From Bacteroidaceae bacterium HV4-6-C5C (GTDB taxonomy: Bacteria > Bacteroidota > Bacteroidia > Bacteroidales > Bacteroidaceae), in contig VOIU01000003.1 in NCBI GenBank assembly GCA_007896885.1, positions 124,001 through 188,000 on the forward strand: DNA of 64,000 nt. Reading direction: 5' to 3'. The notes beneath the pieces were generated by a model. That model did not search any database. It was not told the DNA's origin and saw only the letters and a program-made list of their open reading frames with translations. The position numbers and the translations under genes are program-made. Shown one piece after another: positions 42,051 through 51,156 of the stretch; the first letter of the stretch is position 1; the number at the start of each line of letters is the position of its first letter.

Positions 42051-42818
42051 TCATTTTATAATGCCACGTTCCGAATTACGGATAAAGCTCACAATATATT
42101 CAATCTCAGGACTTGTCGGTATCTCTTCTTCCACTTTCTTCAATGCATCCGAAGTATTCAAACCACTTTGGTAGATGATACGGTATGCATTGTGGATATT
42201 TTCGATTGTTTCATTAGAGAAATTACGACGACGAAGACCGACGATGTTAATGCCACAGTAGGCAATAGGATCACGTCCTGCTATGATATAAGGGGGAATA
42301 TCCTTACTGAATCGACTGCCTCCCTGAATGATGCCAAAACCTCCCACGCGGCAGAACTGATGCATCAGTATGCTTGCACTGATAATCGCATTATCGTCAA
42401 TGATAATTTCACCCGCCATTTTAGTGGAATTCCCTATAATACATCCGCTGCCTATCGTTGCATCATGAGCCACATGTACCGATTCCATAAGCAGATTATT
42501 ACTACCTACTTTGGTCGCACCTTTCGCAGCTGTTCCCCTGTTGACCGTTACGTTTTCGCGAATAGTATTATTGTCGCCTATTTCGGCTGTGGTATCTTCA
42601 CCTCTGAACTTCAAATCTTGCGGTATGGCACCGATTACGGCACCCGGGAAAATGGTATTGCCATTTCCTATACGCGACCCCGACAAAATGTTGACGTTCG
42701 CCATAATGTTATTATTATCTCCTATAATTACATTCTTATCGATGAATACAAAAGGAGCGATCTCTACGTTTTCCCCGATTTTTGCATCGGGATGTATATA
42801 CGCTAAGGGACTAATCAT
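42051..42818 (-). CDS. lpxA: Acyl-[ACP]-UDP-N-acetylglucosamine O-acyltransferase LpxA
   Basis: First step of lipid A synthesis: transfers a 3-hydroxyacyl chain from ACP to O3 of UDP-GlcNAc in the cytoplasm. The 255 residues are a left-handed beta-helix of hexapeptide repeats (ENVEIAPFVFIDKNVIIGDNNNIMANVNI and so on). HVAHDATIGSGCIIGN carries the catalytic histidine in the conserved H-x-x-H, near residue 116. The C terminus is the usual helical part (LRRRNFSNETIENIHNAYRIIYQSG). It lies 8 bp after the lpxC-fabZ gene and belongs to the lpxD, lpxC-fabZ, lpxA operon. Confidence 0.96.
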   Translation of the reverse strand: MISPLAYIHPDAKIGENVEIAPFVFIDKNVIIGDNNNIMANVNILSGSRIGNGNTIFPGAVIGAIPQDLKFRGEDTTAEIGDNNTIRENVTVNRGTAAKGATKVGSNNLLMESVHVAHDATIGSGCIIGNSTKMAGEIIIDDNAIISASILMHQFCRVGGFGIIQGGSRFSKDIPPYIIAGRDPIAYCGINIVGLRRRNFSNETIENIHNAYRIIYQSGLNTSDALKKVEEEIPTSPEIEYIVSFIRNSERGIIK

Positions 42819-42826
42819 GTTTCAAT

Positions 42827-44212
42827 TTATTTGTTTTTCACTATCTGAGCCATAAACTCGGCTTCGCAAACCACTTTCTCACCCACAAAGGCATAACCTT
42901 TCATTGTGGAAATGCCACGGCGGATCGGAGCTAGTAGCTCTACACGGAATACTAACGTATCACCCGGTACTACTTTTTGGCGGAACTTCACACCATCTAT
43001 CTTCATAAAATAAGTGGAATAGCGTTCCGGTTCATCTACCGAGTTAAGCACTAATAATCCTCCTATTTGAGCCATTGTCTCTATTTGCAATACTCCGGGC
43101 ATAACAGGTTCTTGAGGAAAGTGTCCTTGGAAGAAAGGCTCGTTTCCTGTTACGTTCTTCACTCCAACAATATAGTTGGCACCGATTTCAATTACTTTGT
43201 CAACCAATTGGAATGGATAGCGGTGCGGAAGTAATTCACGGATACGGTTAACGTCCATAATAGGCGGACGGTTACAATCGTAAGTCGGAGCTTGTATCTC
43301 GTGCATGCGAATCTCTTTACGCATCTGGCGGGCAAACTTATTGTTAATGGTATGTCCTGGACGGGTGGCAATGATACGCCCTTTGATAGGCTTACCAATA
43401 AGTGCAAGGTCGCCGATTACATCAAGTAATTTGTGGCGTGCGCATTCGTTAGCCCATACCAACGGTTTGTGATTGATATATCCCAACTTATTTGCATCCA
43501 TGTGTGGAACACCCATTACATCAGCCAGCTTATCATAATCGGGCTGTGACATCTGACGTTCATAAATCACAATGGCATTATCTAAGTCTCCTCCTTTGAT
43601 TAGACCGGCTTGCAGCAAAGGCTCAATTTCGCGTACAAAGACGAATGTCCGGCTTGCAGCAACTTCATCTTTGAATTTGGCCATGTCTTCCAGCGTAGCG
43701 AACTGATTGGGTATGATTGTAGAATCGTACGAAACCAAAACATTCAAACTGAAGTTTTCATCCGGAAGTACAATAATCGAAGAACCTGTCTCTTCATCAC
43801 GGAATTCAATCTTGGACTTAATGATATAGAAATCCTTTACAGCAGCTTGCTCTTCAATTCCTACTTTCTCTATCTCGTTTACATAATATAGAGCACTTCC
43901 ATCAAGAATAGGAAATTCAGGGCCGTTGACCTGTATAAGGCAGTTATCGATTCCTAAAGCATAAAGAGCGGCCATGCCGTGTTCTACTGTGCTGACTTTC
44001 ACACTGTTTTTGCTAAGAACGGTACCACGTGTGGTTTCTACTACGTTATCAGCAATAGCATCAATGATCGGCTGTCCTTCCAAATCGACACGCTGGATCT
44101 TATATCCATGATTTTCAGGAGCCGGATTGAAAGTAACTGTCAGGTTTAGTCCTGTATGAAGACCTTTCCCGGTAAGCGAGAAACTGTCTTTCAAAGTCGT
44201 TTGTTTCAACAT
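42827..44212 (-). CDS. Bifunctional LpxC deacetylase-FabZ dehydratase
   Basis: Two lipid-linked steps in one chain. The N-terminal part (about 1-300) is LpxC, a zinc UDP-3-O-acyl-GlcNAc deacetylase, with STVEHGMAALYALGIDNC (zinc His and conserved Glu), KLLDVIGDLALIG and RPGHTINNKFA supplying further zinc and acid/base residues. The C-terminal part (about 315-461) is FabZ, a 3-hydroxyacyl-ACP dehydratase, with PHRYPFQLVDKVIEI and HFPQEPVMPGVLQIETMAQIGG (catalytic His and Glu). The fusion is a known Bacteroidota arrangement, and it joins lipid A and fatty acid synthesis in the cytoplasm. It lies 3 bp after lpxD and 8 bp before lpxA. The natural symbol would be lpxC-fabZ. Confidence 0.95.
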   Translation of the reverse strand: MLKQTTLKDSFSLTGKGLHTGLNLTVTFNPAPENHGYKIQRVDLEGQPIIDAIADNVVETTRGTVLSKNSVKVSTVEHGMAALYALGIDNCLIQVNGPEFPILDGSALYYVNEIEKVGIEEQAAVKDFYIIKSKIEFRDEETGSSIIVLPDENFSLNVLVSYDSTIIPNQFATLEDMAKFKDEVAASRTFVFVREIEPLLQAGLIKGGDLDNAIVIYERQMSQPDYDKLADVMGVPHMDANKLGYINHKPLVWANECARHKLLDVIGDLALIGKPIKGRIIATRPGHTINNKFARQMRKEIRMHEIQAPTYDCNRPPIMDVNRIRELLPHRYPFQLVDKVIEIGANYIVGVKNVTGNEPFFQGHFPQEPVMPGVLQIETMAQIGGLLVLNSVDEPERYSTYFMKIDGVKFRQKVVPGDTLVFRVELLAPIRRGISTMKGYAFVGEKVVCEAEFMAQIVKNK

Positions 44213-44215
44213 TGG

Positions 44216-45256
44216 TTACTTATTTATTTGTCGTTTTAATTCTTCTATTTCTTTACGGAGTGCATTCATTTCCAAATACATATCCGGTAATTTTCTGTAT
44301 ACAGCTGCAGCTTTGAAATAAGACTTTAACTCCATAGTGGGAGTGCCTATCAGCTGGCTGCCGTCCTTTATATTACCGGGTACTCCCGATTGTGCGCCAA
44401 GATTTACTTTATTACCGATGTGAATGTGTCCGGCTATTCCTACCTGACCGCCAAACATACACCATTCACCTACTTTAGCCGAACCTGCTATGCCAACTTG
44501 TGAAGCCATAACGGTATTTGCGCCGATTTCCACATTATGGGCTATCTGAATAAGATTATCCAACTTCACGCCTTTGTGTATGGTTGTTGCTCCCATTGTT
44601 GCTCTGTCTATGCAAGTATTTGCGCCGATTTCCACGTCATCTTCCAGTACTACGATACCTATTTGTGGTATCTTGTCGTAACCTTCGGGGGTTGGAGCAA
44701 ACCCAAATCCGTCTGCACCGATCACTACTCCCGAATGGAGTACACAACGATCTCCTATCCGGCAATCGTGATAAACGTTAACTCCCGAATAGATCACACA
44801 GCCGTCTCCTACTTTTGCGTGATCACCTATATAAGAATGTGGGTAAATCTGTGTCTGATCGCCAATTACCGTTCCTGCGCCTATATAAGCAAAGGGACCG
44901 ATATAGACATCACTTCCTACTTTAGCTTGTTCATCCACATAGGCTAAGGGGTGGATGCCGGTTTTCTTTGGTTTGCTTTGTTCGTAGAGCGATAGTAATT
45001 TAGCCAGACTTTCGTATGCATTGTCCACTTTAATCAGTGTGGCTTTTATTTCTTGCTCAGGCTCGAAATCTTTGTTTACCAGAACAATACTGGCTTGTGT
45101 GTCATAAATGTATGACGTGTATTTGGGATTGGAGAGGAAAGAAATAGCGCCTGGTATCCCTTCTTCTATCTTAGCAAAAGTGTGTACTGTTGCATTTTCG
45201 TCTCCTATAATCTCTCCTTGTATAAATGATGCGATTTGTTTGGCCGAAAACTCCAT
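44216..45256 (-). CDS. lpxD: UDP-3-O-acylglucosamine N-acyltransferase LpxD
   Basis: Third acylation step of lipid A synthesis: N-acylation of UDP-3-O-acyl-glucosamine with a 3-hydroxyacyl-ACP. The 346 residues have an N-terminal uridine-binding domain ([37 protein letters not shown]). A long hexapeptide left-handed helix follows ([38 protein letters not shown]), with the catalytic histidine in [14 protein letters not shown]. The C-terminal coiled-coil helix ends [18 protein letters not shown]. It is the first gene of the operon and is separated from the HD gene by 84 bp. Confidence 0.96.
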   Translation of the reverse strand: MEFSAKQIASFIQGEIIGDENATVHTFAKIEEGIPGAISFLSNPKYTSYIYDTQASIVLVNKDFEPEQEIKATLIKVDNAYESLAKLLSLYEQSKPKKTGIHPLAYVDEQAKVGSDVYIGPFAYIGAGTVIGDQTQIYPHSYIGDHAKVGDGCVIYSGVNVYHDCRIGDRCVLHSGVVIGADGFGFAPTPEGYDKIPQIGIVVLEDDVEIGANTCIDRATMGATTIHKGVKLDNLIQIAHNVEIGANTVMASQVGIAGSAKVGEWCMFGGQVGIAGHIHIGNKVNLGAQSGVPGNIKDGSQLIGTPTMELKSYFKAAAVYRKLPDMYLEMNALRKEIEELKRQINK

Positions 45257-45340
45257 TTTATAATTTCTATTTAATGACTTTACGCCGCAAATAACGGACT
45301 TTTTTTTAATATATCCTTAATGCTGCATGAATATTTTAGC

Positions 45341-46570
45341 TTACTTCGGTAAACGGAGGTAGCACAGGTAATACTTTTTCACCTTCTTCGATAGCAAAGA
45401 AATGTTGAGCATATCCGATGCTTCCGCTACATTTTTAATGCTTCCGTCATTATACAGTATATCAATACTGTCGTCTGCCGGATTGTACATATTCTTCTCG
45501 ATGCTGGGGGTAGAGATAAAATAACTCGCTTCGGAGGTTGAAATATTTAATTGCTGACTGATGCGCAAAGTTAGTTCTTTTTTTCGTTCTTCACTTATTG
45601 GCTCTGTGGAAATTTCAACCTTGAATATTTTACGATTTACCATTCCCCGGCTTAGGGTGGAAAGTACAACGTCAGGGTGTGAGCACCAGACCTTTAATGA
45701 TGTCCATATATCATTGTCGTCGAGTTCTATGTAATTCTCCAGGCAGTCAGGGTTATTGTAAAATACATCCCGGTTTATATCGTTGTATAGGAAGAAATGT
45801 AAGGCGGGTGATGCGAAAAGTTCTACCCCACGGTTTGCCAATTCCTTGGCGCGGAGCAGAGTGCTGATCAGCATTTTCTCATAAGCAACAGATGTTTTGT
45901 GCAAGTATACCTGCCAATACATCAAACGTCTGGAGGTTAGGAAATTTTCAATGGAATAAATGCCTTTCGACTCAATGACCAGGTGGTCGTCTTTTACATT
46001 GAGCATTTTTATGATACGCGCCGACCCTATATTGCCTTCGGTTACTCCGGTGTAGAAACTGTCTCGTCTCAGGTAGTCAAGGCGGTCCATATCCAATTGC
46101 CCGCTAACGAGTTGGTGAAGGAAACGCTTGGGATATTCGTCTTTAAAAATTTGGATGGCAAGAGTGAGTTGCCCGTTCATTTCCTTATTGATACGCTCCA
46201 TGAGAAGGAGTGAAATGTCTTCGTGGCTAACCCCTTTCACAATGGTGTCTTCTAAGACATGTGAGAAAGGACCGTGCCCGATGTCGTGCATCAGTATGGC
46301 TGCTTCCACAGCTTCAGCTTCACTGTCGAAGATAAAATTCCCTTTTGCCGTAAGATTCTGTATGGCTTCCGTCATAAGGTAAAAAGCACCTAATGAGTGT
46401 TGGAAGCGGGTATGTTGTGCACCGGGATAGACCACAGATGACAATCCTACTTGTTTGATGCGGTTGAGTCGTTGCAAAAGTGGATGGCGTACGATGTCAT
46501 ACAACAATCCTTTTGGTATATTGATAAATCCAAAAACCGGATCGTTTATTATTTTCCTTTCGTGTGACAT
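45341..46570 (-). CDS. HD-domain phosphohydrolase (dNTPase-like)
   Basis: A cytoplasmic metal-dependent HD hydrolase, possibly a deoxynucleotide triphosphohydrolase; substrate not proven. The 409 residues start with RKIINDPVFGFINIPKGLLYDIVRHPLLQRLNRIKQVG. The HD superfamily metal ligands follow: TRFQHSLGAFYLM (first His), ILMHDIGHGPFSHVLED (HD), and the last Asp in QLDMDRLDYLRRDS. This architecture resembles SAMHD1-type enzymes. The C-terminal 100 residues are less conserved. It precedes lpxD on the same strand, but a separate function is likely. Confidence 0.88.
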   Translation of the reverse strand: MSHERKIINDPVFGFINIPKGLLYDIVRHPLLQRLNRIKQVGLSSVVYPGAQHTRFQHSLGAFYLMTEAIQNLTAKGNFIFDSEAEAVEAAILMHDIGHGPFSHVLEDTIVKGVSHEDISLLLMERINKEMNGQLTLAIQIFKDEYPKRFLHQLVSGQLDMDRLDYLRRDSFYTGVTEGNIGSARIIKMLNVKDDHLVIESKGIYSIENFLTSRRLMYWQVYLHKTSVAYEKMLISTLLRAKELANRGVELFASPALHFFLYNDINRDVFYNNPDCLENYIELDDNDIWTSLKVWCSHPDVVLSTLSRGMVNRKIFKVEISTEPISEERKKELTLRISQQLNISTSEASYFISTPSIEKNMYNPADDSIDILYNDGSIKNVAEASDMLNISLLSKKVKKYYLCYLRLPK

Positions 46571-46684
46571 ATTTCTTTAATTGCTAGTTCAATTCTTTGC
46601 TTTACGCCGGTAATGTACATCTTTTGCGTGTTGTCAACCTTGTCAACTCTAAAACATGGTTTGTATGCTGATGCTATTGGTTCG

Positions 46685-47509
46685 TTAGAGTATAGCTTCT
46701 AACTGTATTGCCATTTGTTGTTGTACCTCCTGCGCCGCAACACCTGCAGCCTCGGCATAGTTTTCACCTTTGTCGGCATAAATAATACCACGGCTGGAAT
46801 TTACAATCAATCCGCAAGATGCGTTCATTCCATACTTGCAAACTTCTTCCAAAGAGCCTCCTTGTGCACCTATTCCGGGCACCAATAGAAAATGATCGGG
46901 CACAATTTTGCGAATGTCTTCGAAAGCGCGTCCTTGTGTAGCTCCAACCACGTACATCATCTGTTCGCTGTCCGCCCATTCCTGTGATTTGCGAAGTACT
47001 TTTTCGAAAAGACGTTCTCCGTTCTGATCTTCTGTCATTTGGAAATCGTGTGATCCCTTGTTGCTTGTCAACGCCAATAGAATGACCCATTTATTGGGAT
47101 AAGTAAGAAAAGGAGTCACACTGTCTTCGCCCATGTATGGAGCAACGGTTACAGAATCGATATTGAGTTCTTCGAAAAACGTACGGGCATACATAGCCGA
47201 TGTATTTCCGATATCACCGCGCTTCGCGTCGGCTATGATGAACTGATCACTATAATTTTCTTTGATATATTGAACGGTCTTTTCAAAAGCAATCCATCCT
47301 TTTACTCCCATGCTTTCATAAAAAGCAAGATTGGGCTTGTAAGCTATGCTATATTCGGCAGTTGCATCGATGATAGCCTTGTTGAAAGCGAATATAGGGT
47401 CTTCTTCCTGAAGTAAATGCTGGGGTATCTTTTTGATGTCGGTATCCAGACCTACACAGAGAAAGGATTTCTTTCGTTTTATATTTTCAAATAGTTCTTG
47501 CTTATTCAT
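46685..47509 (-). CDS. pyrF: Orotidine 5'-phosphate decarboxylase, type 2
   Basis: Last step of UMP synthesis: decarboxylates OMP to UMP. The 274 residues are the longer type 2 form. The substrate-binding region [26 protein letters not shown] is near 43-68, the catalytic [18 protein letters not shown] carries the Lys-Asp pair, then [15 protein letters not shown], and late [19 protein letters not shown] 47509 fits the first conserved MNKQELF. It lies downstream of prfA with an 84-bp gap, in a purM, prfA, pyrF run on the minus strand. Confidence 0.96.
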   Translation of the reverse strand: MNKQELFENIKRKKSFLCVGLDTDIKKIPQHLLQEEDPIFAFNKAIIDATAEYSIAYKPNLAFYESMGVKGWIAFEKTVQYIKENYSDQFIIADAKRGDIGNTSAMYARTFFEELNIDSVTVAPYMGEDSVTPFLTYPNKWVILLALTSNKGSHDFQMTEDQNGERLFEKVLRKSQEWADSEQMMYVVGATQGRAFEDIRKIVPDHFLLVPGIGAQGGSLEEVCKYGMNASCGLIVNSSRGIIYADKGENYAEAAGVAAQEVQQQMAIQLEAIL

Positions 47510-47593
47510 AATATTTTTGTCTCTTTTATCTGTATGTACACATTATAATAATGTTGCGGAGAATCTTAGCCTGTTTTAGTCGACCGCAAATAG

Positions 47594-48706
47594 CTACAAT
47601 TCGCTTTCTTTCAGACGTTCGGCGTTTTCTGCAACGATCAAGTGGTCGATGCAATCCTGAATGTCGCCATCCATGAAAGCGGAAAGATTATAGATCGTGT
47701 AATTAATTCGATGATCGGTGATACGTCCTTGCGGGTAATTGTATGTGCGTATCTTAGCCGAACGGTCGCCCGTTGACACCATTGTTTTTCGTTTGGATGC
47801 TATGTCATCCACATATTTCTGGTGTTCTTTGTCGTAAATGAAAGTTCGCAGACGGGCAAGTGCGCGCTCTTTGTTCTTAGGCTGGTCACGCGTTTCGGTA
47901 CACTCTATCAGGATTTCCTCCACAACGCCTGTATTCGGATTCTTCCAGTTATAACGCAAGCGAACTCCTGATTCCACCTTATTTACGTTCTGTCCACCTG
48001 CGCCACCACTACGGAAAGTATCCCATTTAATCTCTCCTTCGTTGATCACCACATCAAATTCTTCAGCCTCCGGGAGTACAGCAACCGATGCTGCCGAAGT
48101 GTGGACACGTCCCTGCGTTTCAGTCGCCGGAACACGTTGTACGCGGTGTACGCCCGATTCATATTTTAAGGTGCCATATACACTATCACCGATGACACTG
48201 CAAATAATTTCTTTAAATCCTCCGGCTGCACCTTCGTTGGCACTTGATATTTCAAGTTTCCATCCTTTTGTTTCACAATACTTGGAGTACATACGGAATA
48301 AATCTCCTGCAAAAATAGCTGCTTCATCACCTCCCGTACCACCTCTGATTTCAAGAATGGCATTCCGACCGTCTTGAGGATCGGCGGGTACCAGTAGCAA
48401 CTTAATGTTCTCTTCCAATTCAGGCTGACGTGTCTGACAAGCATCAAGCTCTTCTTTAGCCATTTCGCGCATCTCCGGATCATTTTCGTTTGCTAAGATA
48501 TCTTTAGCCTCTTCAATGCCGTTGATTACTTGAAGATATTCTTTCCGGGCATCCATCAGATCGCCCAGTTCTTTATATTCTTTAGTCAGTTTGACGTAGC
48601 GCTTTTGATCTGCAATCACTGCAGGGTCGGTAATCAGCGTGGACACTTCTTCAAAGCGGGCTATCAGCCCATCCAATTTCTCGAGTATGGTATTGTTGTC
48701 TGCCAT
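47594..48706 (-). CDS. prfA: Peptide chain release factor 1
   Basis: Recognises UAA and UAG stop codons and triggers peptide release on the ribosome. The 370 residues match RF1 length (360 in E. coli). The codon-reading PxT tripeptide is in RVPATETQGRVHTSAASVAVLPE, and the peptidyl-hydrolysis GGQ is in FRSGGAGGQNVNKVESGVRL. The RF1-type context PAT, rather than SPF, separates it from RF2. The C-terminal DHRINYTIYNLSAFMDGDIQDCIDHLI is family-typical. It starts 11 bp after the purM stop. Confidence 0.97.
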   Translation of the reverse strand: MADNNTILEKLDGLIARFEEVSTLITDPAVIADQKRYVKLTKEYKELGDLMDARKEYLQVINGIEEAKDILANENDPEMREMAKEELDACQTRQPELEENIKLLLVPADPQDGRNAILEIRGGTGGDEAAIFAGDLFRMYSKYCETKGWKLEISSANEGAAGGFKEIICSVIGDSVYGTLKYESGVHRVQRVPATETQGRVHTSAASVAVLPEAEEFDVVINEGEIKWDTFRSGGAGGQNVNKVESGVRLRYNWKNPNTGVVEEILIECTETRDQPKNKERALARLRTFIYDKEHQKYVDDIASKRKTMVSTGDRSAKIRTYNYPQGRITDHRINYTIYNLSAFMDGDIQDCIDHLIVAENAERLKESEL

Positions 48707-48717
48707 TCTTCGTTTTA

Positions 48718-49887
48718 TTAATAGTTGAATTCTCCGAATTCACTTTTTATGATCAATTCCTTTTTTTCACTTTCTTCAATCCGCCCTACTATTTGCGCAT
48801 CAATATTGAAGCTCTTGCTTATGGCAATAACTTTCTCGGCATGTTCCTGCGATAGATAGACTTCTAGGCGGTGACCCATATTGAATACCTTGTACATTTC
48901 CGCCCAATCTGTATTGCTTTGCTCTTTGATGGTGCGGAACAGAGGGGGTACAGGGAACAAATTGTCCTTTATCACACGACAATTGTCGTTTATGAAATGA
49001 AGAACTTTTGTTTGTGCGCCTCCCGAACAGTGCACCATTCCATGGATATCGGAACGTAGTTCATCCAATAGTCTTTTCACAACAGGAGCGTATGTACGGG
49101 TAGGGGATAGAACCAGCTTGCCGGCGTTGATAGGGCTACTTTCAACGGTGTCGGTCAGTTTAAGCTGACCGGAATAAACCAGTTCGTCAGGCACCGCTTT
49201 ATCATAACTTTCGGGATATTTTTCGGCAAGATACTTCGCGAATACATCATGACGTGCACTTGTCAGTCCGTTGCTACCCATACCGCCGTTATATTCTTTC
49301 TCGTAAGTTGCTTGTCCGTAAGAAGCCAATCCTACAATCACATCTCCAGGACGGATATTGGCGTTGTCTATCACATCACTCCGTTTCATGCGGCAAGTAA
49401 CGGTGCTATCTACAATGATGGTACGAACCAAGTCGCCTACATCAGCGGTCTCGCCTCCTGTGGCATATACACCGACACCCATTTCGCGGAGCTCGGCAAG
49501 CAATTCGTCCGTTCCGTTGATGATGGCCGATATAACCTCACCCGGAATAAGTAGCTTATTGCGACCGATAGTGGAAGATACCAAAATATTATCCACCGCA
49601 CCTACGCAAAGTAAATCGTCGATATTCATGATTAGAGCATCTTGTGCAATACCTTTCCAGACAGCTACATCACCTGTTTCTTTCCAATAAAGATAAGCTA
49701 ATGATGACTTGGTACCCGCTCCATCGGCATGCATGATGTTGCAATATTCCGGATCTCCTCCTAGAATGTCGGGAATTATTTTACAAAAAGCTTTAGGGAA
49801 TATACCTTTATCGATGTTTTTAATAGCGTTGTGTACATCTTCTTTCGATGCGCTGACACCCCGCATCATGTATCTTTGATTACTCAT
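48718..49887 (-). CDS. purM: Phosphoribosylformylglycinamidine cyclo-ligase (AIR synthase)-like PurM
   Basis: Makes aminoimidazole ribonucleotide in purine synthesis. The 389 residues are longer than E. coli PurM (345) and belong to the divergent Bacteroidota branch. Recognisable parts are GVSASKEDVHNAI near the start, MHADGAGTKSSLAYLYW, GIAQDALIMNIDDLLCVGA (the ND motif), YATGGETADVGDLVRTIIVDSTV and GLASYGQ. The C-terminal half has MVHCSGGAQTKVLHF, FNMGHRLEVYL and IGRIEE. ATG 49887 is preferred because a -7 box (TATTTTTG, minus strand 49925-49918) would start transcription after the in-frame 49920. Confidence 0.88.
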   Translation of the reverse strand: MSNQRYMMRGVSASKEDVHNAIKNIDKGIFPKAFCKIIPDILGGDPEYCNIMHADGAGTKSSLAYLYWKETGDVAVWKGIAQDALIMNIDDLLCVGAVDNILVSSTIGRNKLLIPGEVISAIINGTDELLAELREMGVGVYATGGETADVGDLVRTIIVDSTVTCRMKRSDVIDNANIRPGDVIVGLASYGQATYEKEYNGGMGSNGLTSARHDVFAKYLAEKYPESYDKAVPDELVYSGQLKLTDTVESSPINAGKLVLSPTRTYAPVVKRLLDELRSDIHGMVHCSGGAQTKVLHFINDNCRVIKDNLFPVPPLFRTIKEQSNTDWAEMYKVFNMGHRLEVYLSQEHAEKVIAISKSFNIDAQIVGRIEESEKKELIIKSEFGEFNY

Positions 49888-49917
49888 GAGTTTTTTGATT
49901 TGCTTCGATTGAATGTG

Positions 49918-49925
49918 CAAAAATA
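49918..49925 (-). promoter_or_regulatory. -7 box for the purM-prfA-pyrF run
   Basis: TATTTTTG on the minus strand is an exact TAnnTTTG, giving a start near 49911 and a leader of about 24 nt. No -33 at 19-21 bp is visible. Confidence 0.5.
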
Positions 49926-50436
49926 GTCATTATTTTGCTTACTGCCTTGCGTTTGCAAAAGAAAGTGCGTCTACCTGCCTGCAGTGAAAGATGAAGATAG
50001 GTATGAATTAAGACCTTATTCTCGGTTAGCTTTTGAGTAGCACATGCTTTAGCTTTTGTTTATTTCTCTATTATGCTTTTGCTTTACTTCTATATTCATT
50101 GGTTACCCACGGCTGTGGGTAACTTGCGCCACAGTTGTGGTTCACGTGAGTCACAGCTGTGGAGCACATGAGTCACAGTTGTGGGTAACTTATATTGATT
50201 AGGACTTGTGCTAAAACAGATTACCAGTTGATGTGATGACTATGAGGGTAACTGTTTACTCTCATAGTGTCTCTCACTATTACCATCATCCTTTGATAGC
50301 CCATGAATAGGGGAATGTAGCGGATATATGAGGGCATGATAGCAAAATAGGATATAACTTTTATTTGTATTGTTTGAGTTCAAGTTCAAGTTATGAATGC
50401 TACATTTTATCCGGATAGCATTGTCCTATAGAATAC
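49926..50436. other. Non-coding spacer with a 22-bp repeat array
   Basis: No coding frame of note. It holds the repeat array at 50102-50195, plus AT-rich sequence. It separates the lemA terminator from the purM promoter and carries no recognised RNA gene. Confidence 0.5.
50102..50195. repeat. Intergenic array of four 22-bp units bounded by inverted 9-mers
   Basis: CAC(A/G)GYTGTGG recurs at 50108, 50130, 50152 and 50174, with an exact 22-bp period; each is near-palindromic. Spacers between them are related (TTCACGTGAGT and AGCACATGAGT). The array is framed by GTTACCCAC (50102-50110) and its perfect reverse complement GTGGGTAAC (50181-50189). No spacer diversity or cas gene suggests CRISPR. 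Confidence 0.78.
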
Positions 50437-50484
50437 AAAAGAGAGCAAAGAGATAAACATTTGTTTATCTCTTTGCTCTCTTTT
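50437..50484. terminator. Long terminator hairpin after lemA
   Basis: The 23-bp arms (50437-50459 and 50462-50484) pair perfectly with A-rich and T-rich ends, so it works on both strands. It lies 36 bp beyond the lemA stop. Confidence 0.85.
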
Positions 50485-50520
50485 GATCAATTAAGCCTTA
50501 TGGCTTAAGCTATAGATGTT

Positions 50521-51102
50521 TTAGAATTCAACTTTAGGAGCATTTTCTGCGCCTTCAGCCGCTTCGAAATAAGCTCGTTTGCTAAATCCGAAAATGCCTG
50601 CCAATATGTTTTTGGGGAATTTACGGATAGAAGCATTATATGCTTTAGTTGAATCATTGAAGTCTTTACGAGCTACATTGATGCGATTTTCAGTACCTTC
50701 CAACTGAGCTTGTAGTTCAAGGAAGTTCTGATTAGCTTTCAAATCAGGATAGTTTTCGGTAATAGCCAACAATTTTCCAAGTGCAGAAGTTATTGCACCT
50801 TGAGCTTTTTGATATTGGGCAAGCTTTTCAGGAGTGAGATCATTTGCATCAACTTTTATTTGAGTAGCCTGACTTCTGGCTTGTACGACCCCTTCCAAGG
50901 TCTCTTTTTCGTGAGTCGCATATCCTTTGACTGTATTTACCAAATTAGGAATCAAATCGGCACGACGCTGATATTGAGTTTCAACGTTTGCCCATTGGTT
51001 ACTTACTTTTTCATCCATATTTACCAAACCGTTGTAACCGGTTACACCCCAAAGGAGAACAATGGCTACAGCCACAAGAAGAATGATAGTAGATTTCTTC
51101 AT
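50521..51102 (-). CDS. LemA family protein
   Basis: A small membrane-anchored helical protein of unknown biochemical role, often paired with TPM-domain proteins. The 193 residues have one N-terminal transmembrane helix (about 5-22, TIILLVAVAIVLLWGVTGYNG). The conserved cytoplasmic-like coiled domain follows: NMDEKVSNQWANVETQYQRRADLIPNLVNTVKGYATHEKETLE, then QFNDSTKAYNASIRKFPKN (read from NVARKDFNDSTKAYNASIRKFP). It starts 54 bp after the TPM gene on the same strand. Confidence 0.92.
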   Translation of the reverse strand: MKKSTIILLVAVAIVLLWGVTGYNGLVNMDEKVSNQWANVETQYQRRADLIPNLVNTVKGYATHEKETLEGVVQARSQATQIKVDANDLTPEKLAQYQKAQGAITSALGKLLAITENYPDLKANQNFLELQAQLEGTENRINVARKDFNDSTKAYNASIRKFPKNILAGIFGFSKRAYFEAAEGAENAPKVEF

Positions 51103-51156
51103 ACGTAGTTATTATTAAATGATAATTTATTCTTTTTATTAATGAATTGGTCACGA

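Noticed and set aside
50102..50195. Possible CRISPR array
   Set aside because: Units are 22 bp head to tail with related, not unique, intervening sequence; there are no cas genes in the window.
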